A DNA stretch of 64,000 nt, from the NCBI RefSeq assembly GCF_013433315.1, contig NZ_WXVV01000032.1:1-64000 (forward strand), written 5' to 3'. This document shows positions 26,887 to 36,249 of the stretch, piece by piece; within the stretch, counting starts at the first letter, position 1, and each line of letters opens with the position of its first letter. Source of the DNA: Pseudomonas crudilactis (lineage in GTDB: Bacteria > Pseudomonadota > Gammaproteobacteria > Pseudomonadales > Pseudomonadaceae). Both the position numbers and the translations under genes were made by a program. Below the pieces are notes generated by a model. It ran no database searches, was not told the origin of the DNA, and saw only the letters and a program-made list of their open reading frames with translations.

Positions 26887-28246
26887 GGCCCTGAAACTCA
26901 GCGAACTGACCAACGCGCTCGACGCACGTTTGATTGCCGCCGATGCCCGTTTCGACGGCGTCAGCATCGACAGCCGTGCGATCCAGCCGGGTCAACTGTT
27001 TATAGCTTTGACCGGCCCGCGTTTCGACGGTCATGACTACTTGAACGATGTCGCCGCCAAAGGCGCCGTCGCTGCGCTGGTCGAGCGCGAAGTCGCCGAT
27101 AGCACCTTGCCGCAACTGCTGGTGAAAGATACCCGTCAGGCCCTCGGCCAATTGGGCGCGCTGAACCGTGCTGCATTCACTCAGCCAGTCGCAGCGATCA
27201 CCGGTTCCAGCGGCAAGACCACGGTCAAGGAAATGCTCGCGAGCATCCTGCGTACGCGCGGACCGGTGCTGGCGACCCGTGGCAATCTGAACAACGACCT
27301 CGGCGCGCCGCTGACCCTGCTCGAACTGGCCCCGGAACACACTTCGGCGGTGATCGAACTGGGCGCCTCGCGCCTCGGCGAAATCGCTTACACCGTTGGC
27401 CTGACCAAGCCACACGTAGCGATCCTGAACAATGCCGGCACCGCGCACGTTGGTGAGTTTGGCGGTCCGGAAAAAATCGTCGAAGCCAAAGGCGAAATCA
27501 TCGACGGCCTCGCGGCTGACGGCATCGCCGTGCTCAACCTCGATGACAAGGCCTTCGGTATCTGGAAGACCCGTGCCGGCGCTCGCAAAGTACTGACGTT
27601 CGCCCTGAGCAACACTCAAGCGGATTTCCATGCCAGCGATCTGACCACCGATGCGCGTGGTTGCCCGGCTTTCAATCTGCACACACCTGAAGGTGTCGAG
27701 CGCGTTCAACTGAACCTGCTCGGCACGCATAACGTCGCCAACTCCATGGCTGCCGCCGCTGCCGCACACGCCTTGGGCGTGTCGCTGTTCGGCATCGCCA
27801 CCGGGCTTGGCGCCGTGCAACCGGTCAAGGGGCGCACCGTCGCGCAACTGGCGAAAAACGGCATGCGCGTGATCGATGACACTTACAACGCAAACCCCAC
27901 CTCAATGTGCGCGGCCGTTGATATACTCGCCGGCTTTTCCGGCCGCACCGTCCTGGTGCTCGGAGATATCGGCGAGTTGGGCGATTGGGCGGAGCAGGGG
28001 CACCGCGACGTGGGCGAGTACGCCCGGGGCAAGGTTTCCGCGCTTTATGCCGTTGGGCCAAACATGGTTCACGCCGTAAACGCTTTCGGTGAACAGGCGC
28101 ATCACTTCGGCAGCCAAGCCGAACTGATTCAGGCCCTCGACGCCGAGCAGGACACAAACACCACCATTTTGATCAAGGGTTCGCGCAGTGCAGCGATGGA
28201 AAACATCGTTGCGGCTCTGTGCGGGTCCAGTCTGGAGAAACATTAA
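26879..28246 (+). CDS. murF: UDP-MurNAc-tripeptide:D-Ala-D-Ala ligase
   Basis: The 455-residue Mur ligase has P-loop ITGSSGKTTVKEML (about residues 104-117), NNDLGAPLTLL and a C-terminal DDTYNANPTSM motif characteristic of MurF. It adds D-Ala-D-Ala to complete the pentapeptide precursor. It overlaps murE upstream, and its last base is the first base of mraY. Confidence 0.96.
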   Translation: MLKALKLSELTNALDARLIAADARFDGVSIDSRAIQPGQLFIALTGPRFDGHDYLNDVAAKGAVAALVEREVADSTLPQLLVKDTRQALGQLGALNRAAFTQPVAAITGSSGKTTVKEMLASILRTRGPVLATRGNLNNDLGAPLTLLELAPEHTSAVIELGASRLGEIAYTVGLTKPHVAILNNAGTAHVGEFGGPEKIVEAKGEIIDGLAADGIAVLNLDDKAFGIWKTRAGARKVLTFALSNTQADFHASDLTTDARGCPAFNLHTPEGVERVQLNLLGTHNVANSMAAAAAAHALGVSLFGIATGLGAVQPVKGRTVAQLAKNGMRVIDDTYNANPTSMCAAVDILAGFSGRTVLVLGDIGELGDWAEQGHRDVGEYARGKVSALYAVGPNMVHAVNAFGEQAHHFGSQAELIQALDAEQDTNTTILIKGSRSAAMENIVAALCGSSLEKH

Positions 28247-29328
28247 TGCTGCTGCTGCTAGCGGAGTATCTGCAACAGTTCTACAAAGGCTTCGCGGTCT
28301 TTCAGTACCTGACCCTGCGCGGGATCCTCGGTGTGCTGACCGCGCTGGTTTTGTCGCTGTGCTATGGCCCGTGGATGATCCGCACTTTGCAGAACCGTCA
28401 GATCGGTCAATCCGTGCGTAACGACGGCCCGCAATCGCACCTGTCCAAGTCGGGTACACCGACCATGGGCGGCGCGCTGATTCTGTCTTCGATTGGTGTC
28501 AGTACTTTGCTTTGGGCTGACCTGAGCAACCGCTACGTCTGGACTGTTCTGTTGGTGACTCTGTTGTTCGGCGCCATCGGCTGGGTCGACGATTACCGCA
28601 AAGTCATCGAGAAGAACTCCCGTGGCTTGCCGAGCCGCTGGAAGTATTTCTGGCAGTCGGTGTTCGGCCTCGGCGCGGCGATCTTCCTTTATATGACCGC
28701 TTCCACCCCGGTGGAAACCACGCTGATCCTGCCGATGCTCAAGGACTACAGCATTCCGCTGGGCCTCGGTTTCATCGTGCTGACCTACTTCGTGATCGTC
28801 GGTTCAAGCAACGCGGTCAACCTGACTGACGGCCTCGATGGCCTGGCAATCATGCCGACCGTGATGGTCGGCGGTGGCCTCGGCATCTTCTGCTACCTGT
28901 CGGGTAACGTGAAATTTGCTGAATACCTGCTGATTCCTTATGTGCCGGGTGCGGGTGAGTTGATCGTGTTCTGCGGCGCGCTGATCGGTGCCGGTCTGGG
29001 CTTCCTCTGGTTCAACACCTATCCGGCGCAAGTGTTCATGGGCGACGTCGGTGCGCTGGCACTTGGCGCGGCACTGGGCACCATCGCCGTGATCGTCCGT
29101 CAGGAAATCGTCCTGTTCATCATGGGCGGCGTGTTCGTGATGGAAACCCTGTCAGTCGTCATTCAGGTTGCGTCCTTTAAGCTGACCGGTCGCCGTGTGT
29201 TCCGCATGGCACCGATACACCACCATTTTGAACTCAAGGGCTGGCCCGAGCCGCGCGTGATCGTCCGTTTCTGGATCATCACCGTGATTCTCGTGCTTGT
29301 CGGCCTTGCCACCCTGAAGCTGAGGTAG
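28246..29328 (+). CDS. mraY: Phospho-MurNAc-pentapeptide translocase MraY
   Basis: This integral membrane enzyme of 360 residues (usual length) starts at the ATG at 28246, preceded by GGAGAAA. It has about ten membrane helices. Conserved cytosolic motifs are SKSGTPTMGG, DDYRK, NAVNLTDGLDGLA and the GDVGALALGAALG and APIHHHFELKGWPE loops with the catalytic Asp and His residues. It forms lipid I on undecaprenyl phosphate. The longer upstream frame would read into murF and is rejected. Confidence 0.97.
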   Translation: MLLLLAEYLQQFYKGFAVFQYLTLRGILGVLTALVLSLCYGPWMIRTLQNRQIGQSVRNDGPQSHLSKSGTPTMGGALILSSIGVSTLLWADLSNRYVWTVLLVTLLFGAIGWVDDYRKVIEKNSRGLPSRWKYFWQSVFGLGAAIFLYMTASTPVETTLILPMLKDYSIPLGLGFIVLTYFVIVGSSNAVNLTDGLDGLAIMPTVMVGGGLGIFCYLSGNVKFAEYLLIPYVPGAGELIVFCGALIGAGLGFLWFNTYPAQVFMGDVGALALGAALGTIAVIVRQEIVLFIMGGVFVMETLSVVIQVASFKLTGRRVFRMAPIHHHFELKGWPEPRVIVRFWIITVILVLVGLATLKLR

Positions 29329-29333
29329 AACGA

Positions 29334-30680
29334 GTGTCTCTGATCGCTTCTGACCACTTCCGCATCGTTGTCGGCCTCGGCAAGAGCGGCATGTCCCTGG
29401 TTCGCTTCCTGGCGAACCGGGGCACGTCGTTTGCCGTGGCGGACACGCGGGAAAATCCACCGGAACTGGCCACGCTCAAGCGTGACTATCCGCACGTGGA
29501 AGTGCGTTGTGGCGAGCTGGACGTCGAATTCCTCTGCCGTGCCGACGAGCTCTACGTGAGCCCCGGCCTGGCGCTGGCGACCCCGGCCCTGCAAGCCGCT
29601 GCGGCCCGTGGCGTGAAACTGTCCGGTGACATCGAGCTGTTCGCGCGTAACGCGCAGGCGCCGATCGTGGCCATCAGCGGTTCCAACGCGAAAAGCACCG
29701 TCACCACCCTGGTCGGCGAGATGGCGGCTGCGGCCGGCAAGCGCGTCGCCGTCGGCGGCAACCTCGGTACCCCGGCGCTGGACCTGCTCAGCGACGACGT
29801 CGAGCTGTACGTGATGGAACTGTCGAGCTTCCAGCTGGAAACCACCGACCAGCTCAACGCCGAAGTGGCCACCGTGCTGAACATCAGCGAAGACCATATG
29901 GATCGCTACAGCGGTCTGCCGGCGTACCACCTGGCCAAGCACCGGATCTTCCGGGGTGCGAAGCAGTTCGTGGTCAACCGTCAGGATGCGCTGAGCCGTC
30001 CGCTGATGGGCGAGGGCCAGCCGTGCTGGACCTTCGGCCTGACCAAACCGGATTTCAAGGCCTTCGGTATTCGTGAAGAAGACGGCGAGAAATACCTCGC
30101 TTTCGAATTCCAGAACCTGCTGCCGGTACGTGAGCTGAAGATTCGCGGCGCGCACAACCAGTCCAACGCCCTCGCGGCGCTGGCGCTCGGTCATGCCGTG
30201 GGCCTGCCGTTCGACGCCATGCTCTCGGCGCTGCGTACATTTGCCGGCCTCGAACATCGCTGCCAGTGGGTACGCGATCTCGACGGCGTGGCGTACTACA
30301 ACGATTCCAAAGCCACCAACGTCGGCGCCGCTCTGGCCGCCATCGAAGGCTTGGGCGCGGATATCGACGGCAAGGTCATCCTGATCGCCGGTGGCGATGG
30401 CAAGGGTGCCGAATTCAACGATCTGCGTGATCCGGTGGCGGTCAACTGCCGCGCCGTGATCCTGATGGGCCGCGACTCCGACAAGATCGGCGCAGCCATT
30501 GGCGATGCGGTTCCGCTGATTCGCGCGACCTCACTGGTCGACGCTGTTGCGCAATGCCGCGCCGCTGCCCAACCGGGTGATGTGGTGCTGCTGTCGCCGG
30601 CCTGCGCCAGTTTCGACATGTTCAAGAATTACGAAGACCGTGGTCACCAGTTCGTCCGCGCTGTGGAGGAATTGGCATGA
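29334..30680 (+). CDS. murD: UDP-MurNAc-L-alanine:D-glutamate ligase
   Basis: The 448-residue protein starts with GTG at 29334. The Mur ligase P-loop is ISGSNAKSTVTTLV (Ala in place of the usual Gly), followed by MELSSFQLE, LNISEDHMDRY and the C-terminal LLSPACASFDMFKNYEDRGHQF that defines MurD. The enzyme adds D-Glu to UDP-MurNAc-Ala. It overlaps ftsW by four bases. Confidence 0.96.
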   Translation: MSLIASDHFRIVVGLGKSGMSLVRFLANRGTSFAVADTRENPPELATLKRDYPHVEVRCGELDVEFLCRADELYVSPGLALATPALQAAAARGVKLSGDIELFARNAQAPIVAISGSNAKSTVTTLVGEMAAAAGKRVAVGGNLGTPALDLLSDDVELYVMELSSFQLETTDQLNAEVATVLNISEDHMDRYSGLPAYHLAKHRIFRGAKQFVVNRQDALSRPLMGEGQPCWTFGLTKPDFKAFGIREEDGEKYLAFEFQNLLPVRELKIRGAHNQSNALAALALGHAVGLPFDAMLSALRTFAGLEHRCQWVRDLDGVAYYNDSKATNVGAALAAIEGLGADIDGKVILIAGGDGKGAEFNDLRDPVAVNCRAVILMGRDSDKIGAAIGDAVPLIRATSLVDAVAQCRAAAQPGDVVLLSPACASFDMFKNYEDRGHQFVRAVEELA

Positions 30681-31894
30681 GCCTGCGCAATATCATCAAA
30701 CCGTATCCGTCGCCGATCATCACCGGGCGCGGCATTGACCTCGACTTCCCGATGCTCGCCGGTTGCCTGGCTTTGCTCGGTCTCGGTTTGATCATGATCG
30801 CCTCGGCGTCCACTGAGGTGGCAGCCGCGCAGTCGGGCAGTCCGCTGTACTACATGATTCGCCACCTTATTTATGTGGTGCTGGGCCTGGGCGCGTGCAT
30901 CGTCACCATGATGATTCCGATCGCCACCTGGCAACGTCTCGGCTGGCTGATGCTGATCGGTGCGTTCGGCTTGCTGGTGATGGTGATCATTCCCGGCATC
31001 GGTCGCGAAGTGAACGGTTCGATGCGCTGGATCGGGTTCAGCTTCTTCAACGTGCAGCCGTCGGAAATCGCCAAGGTGTTCGTGGTGATCTACCTCGCCG
31101 GTTATCTGGTGCGGCGTCAGAAGGAAGTGCGCGAGAGCTGGATGGGCTTCTTCAAGCCGTTCATCGTGCTGCTGCCGATGGCCGGCCTGTTGCTGATGGA
31201 GCCGGACTTCGGTGCCACCGTGGTGATGATGGGCGCTGCGGCGGCCATGCTATTCCTCGGCGGGGTCGGGCTGTTCCGCTTCTCGCTGATGGTGGTGTTG
31301 GCGGTCGGGGCCGTGGTCTTGCTGATTCAAATGCAGCCTTACCGCATGGCGCGTCTGACCAACTTTGCTGACCCATGGGCTGACCAGTTCGGTGCCGGTT
31401 ACCAGTTGTCGCAAGCCTTGATCGCCTTTGGTCGCGGTGAGTGGCTGGGCGTAGGCCTGGGCAACAGCGTGCAGAAGCAGTTTTACCTGCCGGAAGCGCA
31501 CACCGACTTCGTGTTCTCGGTTCTGGCTGAAGAATTGGGCGCCGTTGGTTCGCTGTGCACCGTCGCGCTGTTCGTGTTCGTGTGTATTCGCGGCATGTAC
31601 ATCGGCTTGTGGGCGGAGAAAGCCAAACAGTTCTTCGCCGCTTATGTTGCGTACGGTCTGTCGTTCCTGTGGATTGGTCAGTTCCTGATCAACATCGGTG
31701 TGAACGTCGGCCTGCTGCCAACCAAAGGTCTGACCTTGCCGTTCCTCAGTTATGGCGGTAGCTCGTTGGTGATCTGCTGTGCCTGCCTCGGTTTGTTATT
31801 GAGGATCGAGTGGGAGAGTCGAACCCACCTGGGCAGTGAAGAGATGGAATTCCATGAAAGCGACTTCGCTGAGGAGCCGAATCATGGGCGCTAA
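30677..31894 (+). CDS. ftsW: SEDS peptidoglycan glycosyltransferase FtsW
   Basis: The 405-residue SEDS-family protein has about ten membrane helices. Family motifs are NGSMRWIGFSFFNVQPSEIAK, LLLMEPDFGATVV (carrying the catalytic Asp region), FVFSVLAEELG and LLPTKGLTLPFLSYGGSSL. With FtsI it makes septal glycan strands. Its end overlaps the first codons of murG. Confidence 0.96.
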   Translation: MSLRNIIKPYPSPIITGRGIDLDFPMLAGCLALLGLGLIMIASASTEVAAAQSGSPLYYMIRHLIYVVLGLGACIVTMMIPIATWQRLGWLMLIGAFGLLVMVIIPGIGREVNGSMRWIGFSFFNVQPSEIAKVFVVIYLAGYLVRRQKEVRESWMGFFKPFIVLLPMAGLLLMEPDFGATVVMMGAAAAMLFLGGVGLFRFSLMVVLAVGAVVLLIQMQPYRMARLTNFADPWADQFGAGYQLSQALIAFGRGEWLGVGLGNSVQKQFYLPEAHTDFVFSVLAEELGAVGSLCTVALFVFVCIRGMYIGLWAEKAKQFFAAYVAYGLSFLWIGQFLINIGVNVGLLPTKGLTLPFLSYGGSSLVICCACLGLLLRIEWESRTHLGSEEMEFHESDFAEEPNHGR

Positions 31895-32954
31895 CGTATT
31901 GATCATGGCCGGCGGCACCGGCGGCCACGTGTTCCCGGCGCTGGCTTGTGCCCGCGAGTTTCAGGCGCGCGGCTACACCGTGCACTGGCTCGGCACGCCA
32001 CGCGGAATCGAGAACGAACTGGTGCCGGCGGCAGGTCTTGAGCTGCACCGCATCAACGCTACCGGCCTGCGCGGCAAGGGCAAGCTGTCGCTGCTCAAGG
32101 CGCCGTTCATGCTGCTGAAGTCGGTGTGGCAGGCGCGGGCGATCATTCGTCGCTTGAAGCCGGTGTGTGTGGTCGGCTTCGGTGGTTATGTGACTGGCCC
32201 CGGTGGCCTCGCCGCGAAACTGGCCGGCGTGCCGGTGATCGTTCACGAGCAGAACGCCGTGGCCGGCACCGCCAATCGGTTGCTGGTGCCGTTCGCCGCC
32301 CGAGTGTGTGAAGCGTTCCCCGACACCTTTACTCTGTCGGACACCCGCCGTACCACCGGAAACCCGGTGCGCAGCGAGCTGTTCCTCGACACATCGCGAC
32401 CTGCTCTGGCAGGGCGCAAAGCGCGTTTGCTGATCCTCGGCGGAAGCCTTGGCGCAGAACCGTTGAACAAGTTGCTGCCTGAAGCCCTGGCCCAAGTCGC
32501 TGCCGATTTGCGCCCGGAAGTGTTTCATCAGGCCGGCAAAAACCACGATGAAGTCACTGCAGAGCGCTACCGCGCCGCCGGCGTGGAAGCGCAGGTGCAG
32601 CCGTTCATCAAAGACATGGCCCAGGCCTATGGCTGGGCTGACCTGGTGGTGTGCCGCGCAGGCGCGTTGACCATCAGTGAGCTGGCTGCCGCCGGTCTGC
32701 CCTCGATGCTGGTGCCTTTGCCCCACGCGATCGACGATCACCAGACTCGCAACGCCGATTATTTGGCCCGCGAAGGCGCTGCCTTCCTGATGCCGCAAAG
32801 AACGACTGGTGCCGCGGACCTTGCCGCGCGCCTGACAGAGGTCTTGATGCAACCGCAACGACTCGAAGATATGGCCCAAGCGGCCCGCCGTCTGGCGAAA
32901 CCCGATGCCACCCGTAGCGTGGTCGATACCTGTCTGGAGGTGGCCCATGGTTGA
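31884..32954 (+). CDS. murG: UDP-GlcNAc:lipid I GlcNAc transferase MurG
   Basis: This 356-residue protein starts at the ATG at 31884 (MGANVLIMAGGTGGHVFP), overlapping the ftsW end by 11 bases; an ATG at 31836 is in frame but gives a longer-than-family N-terminus. GT28 fold motifs are GGTGGHVFPALA, GFGGYVTGPGG, VHEQNAVAGTANR, GGSLGAEPLNKLLP and CRAGALTISELAAAGLP, followed by the DDHQTRNA nucleotide-sugar site. It makes lipid II on the inner face of the cytoplasmic membrane. Confidence 0.95.
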   Translation: MGANVLIMAGGTGGHVFPALACAREFQARGYTVHWLGTPRGIENELVPAAGLELHRINATGLRGKGKLSLLKAPFMLLKSVWQARAIIRRLKPVCVVGFGGYVTGPGGLAAKLAGVPVIVHEQNAVAGTANRLLVPFAARVCEAFPDTFTLSDTRRTTGNPVRSELFLDTSRPALAGRKARLLILGGSLGAEPLNKLLPEALAQVAADLRPEVFHQAGKNHDEVTAERYRAAGVEAQVQPFIKDMAQAYGWADLVVCRAGALTISELAAAGLPSMLVPLPHAIDDHQTRNADYLAREGAAFLMPQRTTGAADLAARLTEVLMQPQRLEDMAQAARRLAKPDATRSVVDTCLEVAHG

Positions 32955-34407
32955 GAATCAGAAAGCCATGCCGCAACCGGAAATGCGCCGCATCCGTCGC
33001 ATCCACTTCGTCGGCATCGGCGGCGTGGGCATGTGCGGGATTGCCGAAGTGCTGTTGAACCTGGGCTATGAAGTCTCCGGTTCCGACCTGAAAGCTTCGC
33101 CGGTGACCGAGCGTCTGGAATCGTTCGGCGCGCACATCTTCATCGGCCACCGTGCCGAGAACGCCGCTGCCGCCGATGTGCTGGTGGTGTCGAGCGCTGT
33201 GAATACCTCGAACCCGGAAGTGGCGAACGCGCTTGAGCGTCGTATTCCGGTGGTGCCGCGTGCCGAGATGCTTGCCGAACTGATGCGCTATCGCCACGGC
33301 ATCGCCGTCGCCGGTACGCACGGCAAAACCACCACCACCAGCCTGATCGCTTCGGTGTTCGCCGCTGGTGGTCTGGACCCGACGTTCGTTATCGGTGGTC
33401 GTCTGAATGCAGCGGGCACCAATGCCCAGCTCGGCACCAGCCGTTACCTGATCGCCGAAGCCGATGAAAGCGATGCGAGCTTCCTGCACCTGCAACCGCT
33501 GGTGGCCGTGGTCACCAACATCGACGCCGACCACATGGCGACCTACGACGGTGACTTCAACAAGCTGAAGAAAACCTTCGTCGAGTTCCTGCACAACCTG
33601 CCGTTCTACGGTTTGGCAGTGATGTGCCTGGACGATCCGGTGGTGCGTGAAATCCTCCCGCTGGTGAAACGTCCGACCGTGACCTACGGCTTCAGCGAAG
33701 ACGCTGACGTGCGCGCGATCAATATTCGCCAGCAAGGCATGCAGACGTTTTTTACCGTGCTGCGTCCGGATCGCGAGCCGCTGGACGTGTCGGTGAACAT
33801 GCCCGGCAACCACAACGTCCTCAACTCGCTGGCAACCATTTGCATTGCCACCGACGAAGGCGTCAGCGATGAAGCCATCGTCCAGGGCCTGTCGGGCTTC
33901 CAGGGTGTTGGTCGACGCTTTCAGGTTTACGGCGAACTGCCGGTCGACGGCGGCAACGTGATGCTGGTCGATGACTACGGTCACCACCCGACCGAAGTCG
34001 CTGCAGTGATCAAAGCCGTGCGCGGTGGCTGGCCGGAGCGCCGTCTGGTGATGGTTTACCAGCCGCACCGCTACAGCCGCACCCGCGACCTGTACGACGA
34101 CTTCGTCAATGTCCTGGCCGACGCCAATGTGCTGCTGCTGATGGAAGTCTATCCGGCCGGCGAAGAGCCGATCCCGGGCGCCGACAGCCGCAAGCTGTGC
34201 AACAGCATCCGCCAGCGTGGTCAGCTCGACCCGATCTACATCGAGCGTGGCGTCGATCTGGCGCCGCTGGTCAAGCCACTGCTGCGCGCGGGCGACATCC
34301 TGCTGTGTCAGGGCGCTGGTGATATCGGCGGTCTCGCGCCGAAGCTGTTGAAAAGTGAATTGTTCGCTGGCGCCGTGGCGGCGTCGGTCGAGGGGAAGTT
34401 GAAATGA
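32947..34407 (+). CDS. murC: UDP-MurNAc:L-alanine ligase
   Basis: The 486-residue protein starts at the ATG at 32947, eight bases inside murG. The N-terminal Rossmann motif is FVGIGGVGMCGIAEVL, the P-loop is VAGTHGKTTTTSLI, and YQPHRYSRT and VDDYGHHPTE are the late MurC signatures. It adds the first stem-peptide alanine. It overlaps ddlB by four bases. Confidence 0.96.
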   Translation: MVENQKAMPQPEMRRIRRIHFVGIGGVGMCGIAEVLLNLGYEVSGSDLKASPVTERLESFGAHIFIGHRAENAAAADVLVVSSAVNTSNPEVANALERRIPVVPRAEMLAELMRYRHGIAVAGTHGKTTTTSLIASVFAAGGLDPTFVIGGRLNAAGTNAQLGTSRYLIAEADESDASFLHLQPLVAVVTNIDADHMATYDGDFNKLKKTFVEFLHNLPFYGLAVMCLDDPVVREILPLVKRPTVTYGFSEDADVRAINIRQQGMQTFFTVLRPDREPLDVSVNMPGNHNVLNSLATICIATDEGVSDEAIVQGLSGFQGVGRRFQVYGELPVDGGNVMLVDDYGHHPTEVAAVIKAVRGGWPERRLVMVYQPHRYSRTRDLYDDFVNVLADANVLLLMEVYPAGEEPIPGADSRKLCNSIRQRGQLDPIYIERGVDLAPLVKPLLRAGDILLCQGAGDIGGLAPKLLKSELFAGAVAASVEGKLK

Positions 34408-35363
34408 CTGCTGCCTACGCCAAGCTGTTTTCCACGATCGCGCCGAAAGACTTCGGCCGTGTCGCCGTGCTCTTCGGCGGCCTGAGTGCCGAGCGTGAGG
34501 TGTCGCTGAAATCCGGTAACGCCGTACTTGAAGCGCTGCAAAGTGCTGGCGTGGACGCATTCGGCATCGACGTTGGCGACGACATTCTGCAACGTCTGCT
34601 CAGCGAAAAGATCGACCGCGCCTTCATCATTCTTCACGGCCGTGGCGGTGAAGACGGCTCCATGCAGGGCCTGCTCGAAGTGGCGGGTATTCCGTACACC
34701 GGCAGCGGCATTCTGGCTTCGGCACTGGCGATGGACAAACTGCGCACCAAGCAGGTCTGGCACAGCCTCGGGATTCCGACGCCGCGTCACGCCGTGCTGT
34801 GCAGCGAAGCTGATTGTATTTCGGCAGCGACGGAACTGGGCTTCCCTTTGATCGTCAAACCGGCGCATGAAGGTTCAAGTATCGGGATGGCCAAAGTGAG
34901 TTCTGCGTCCGAGTTGATCGACGCATGGAAAGCGGCCAGTACCTACGATTCGCAAGTCTTGGTTGAGCAATGGATTCAAGGTCCTGAGTTCACCATCGCC
35001 ACCCTGCGTGACCAGGTGTTGCCTCCTATCGCCCTGGGTACACCGCACACGTTCTACGACTACGACGCCAAGTACATCGCCAACGATACCCAGTACCGCA
35101 TTCCGTGCGGGCTGGATGCCGCCAAGGAAAAGGAACTCATGGATCTCACGGCCAAGGCCAGTGAGGCGCTGGGGATTGCCGGTTGGGGCAGGGCGGACGT
35201 GATGCAGGACGCCGACGGGCAGTTCTGGTTCCTGGAAGTGAACACCGCTCCGGGCATGACCGATCACAGTCTGGTACCGATGGCCGCGCGTGCGGCCGGT
35301 CTGGATTTCCAACAACTGGTTCTGGCCATTCTGGCCGCCAGTGTTGAAGACGCTCGAGGTTAA
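34404..35363 (+). CDS. ddlB: D-alanine:D-alanine ligase DdlB
   Basis: The 319-residue ATP-grasp enzyme has the motifs VLFGGLSAEREVSLKSG, HGRGGEDGSMQG, PLIVKPAHEGSSIGM, WFLEVNTAPGMTDHSLVP and a metal-binding Glu/Asn near the C-terminus. It makes the D-Ala-D-Ala used by MurF. It is the family's normal length, and it lies 4 bp before the ftsQ start. Confidence 0.96.
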   Translation: MTAAYAKLFSTIAPKDFGRVAVLFGGLSAEREVSLKSGNAVLEALQSAGVDAFGIDVGDDILQRLLSEKIDRAFIILHGRGGEDGSMQGLLEVAGIPYTGSGILASALAMDKLRTKQVWHSLGIPTPRHAVLCSEADCISAATELGFPLIVKPAHEGSSIGMAKVSSASELIDAWKAASTYDSQVLVEQWIQGPEFTIATLRDQVLPPIALGTPHTFYDYDAKYIANDTQYRIPCGLDAAKEKELMDLTAKASEALGIAGWGRADVMQDADGQFWFLEVNTAPGMTDHSLVPMAARAAGLDFQQLVLAILAASVEDARG

Positions 35364-35367
35364 GACG

Positions 35368-36234
35368 ATGCAAGGCGCTCAGCTCCGACATCAGCCTCCC
35401 GCCCCCGGCCGCAAGCCGGTGCCACGGGGTGCCAGCCGCATGGTGGCGAAAGAGCCGATGTCCGCGCGCCTGCCGAAAGCCAATTTCAGCTTTCTGAAAA
35501 GTCTGTTCTGGCCGGTGCTGCTGGTCGCTCTGGGCTTTGGTACTTACGAAGGTGCAACACGTTTGCTGCCTTACGCCGACCGGCCGATCACCAAGATCGC
35601 CGTGCAGGGCGACCTGAGCTACATCAGCCAGCAAGCGGTGCAGCAGCGTATCGCTCCGTATGTGGCGTCGAGCTTCTTCACCATCGACCTGGCCGGTATG
35701 CGCACCGAGCTTGAGCAGATGCCGTGGATCGCCCACGCCGAAGTACGTCGGGTGTGGCCGGACCAAGTGGTGATCCGCCTCGAAGAGCAACTGCCAGTGG
35801 CGCGTTGGGGCGACGAGTCGTTACTGAACAACCAGGGCCAGGCGTTTACGCCAAAGGAGCTGGCGAACTACGAACACCTGCCACAGCTGTTCGGCCCACA
35901 ACGGGCCCAGCAGCAAGTGATGCAGCAGTATCAGGTGCTGAGCCAGATGCTGCGGCCGTTGGGCTTTTCGATTGCACGCCTGGAACTGCGTGAACGCGGA
36001 AGCTGGTTCCTGACCACCGGTGCCGGCAGTTCTGGCCCCGGCATCGAGTTGCTGCTGGGACGCGGCAACCTGGTGGAAAAGATGCGCCGCTTCATCGCCA
36101 TCTATGACAAGACACTTAAAGACCAGATTACGAACATTGCGCGCATCGATCTGCGCTATGCCAACGGCCTCGCTGTTGGCTGGCGGGAACCAGTAGCGCC
36201 GACGACAGCCCAACCCGCTGTCGCAAAGAATTAA
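35368..36234 (+). CDS. ftsQ: Cell division protein FtsQ
   Basis: The 288-residue protein starts at the ATG at 35368 after GAGGTTAAG; it has a basic cytoplasmic tail (about 45 residues), one membrane helix (about 47-66), a POTRA domain (ITKIAVQGDLSYISQQAVQQRI) and a beta domain with PWIAHAEVRRVWPDQVVIRLEEQLPVARW. It scaffolds FtsL and FtsB at the septum. The start at 35290 would extend into ddlB and is not preferred. Confidence 0.94.
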   Translation: MQGAQLRHQPPAPGRKPVPRGASRMVAKEPMSARLPKANFSFLKSLFWPVLLVALGFGTYEGATRLLPYADRPITKIAVQGDLSYISQQAVQQRIAPYVASSFFTIDLAGMRTELEQMPWIAHAEVRRVWPDQVVIRLEEQLPVARWGDESLLNNQGQAFTPKELANYEHLPQLFGPQRAQQQVMQQYQVLSQMLRPLGFSIARLELRERGSWFLTTGAGSSGPGIELLLGRGNLVEKMRRFIAIYDKTLKDQITNIARIDLRYANGLAVGWREPVAPTTAQPAVAKN

Positions 36235-36249
36235 GAAGAGGCAGGACCC

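Noticed and set aside
25429..26967. Long antisense frame opposite murE (and similar ones opposite trpS, ftsA, murC and ftsI)
   Set aside because: High-GC genes routinely leave the antisense codon-aligned frame open; the sense strand encodes well-recognised Mur/Fts proteins.
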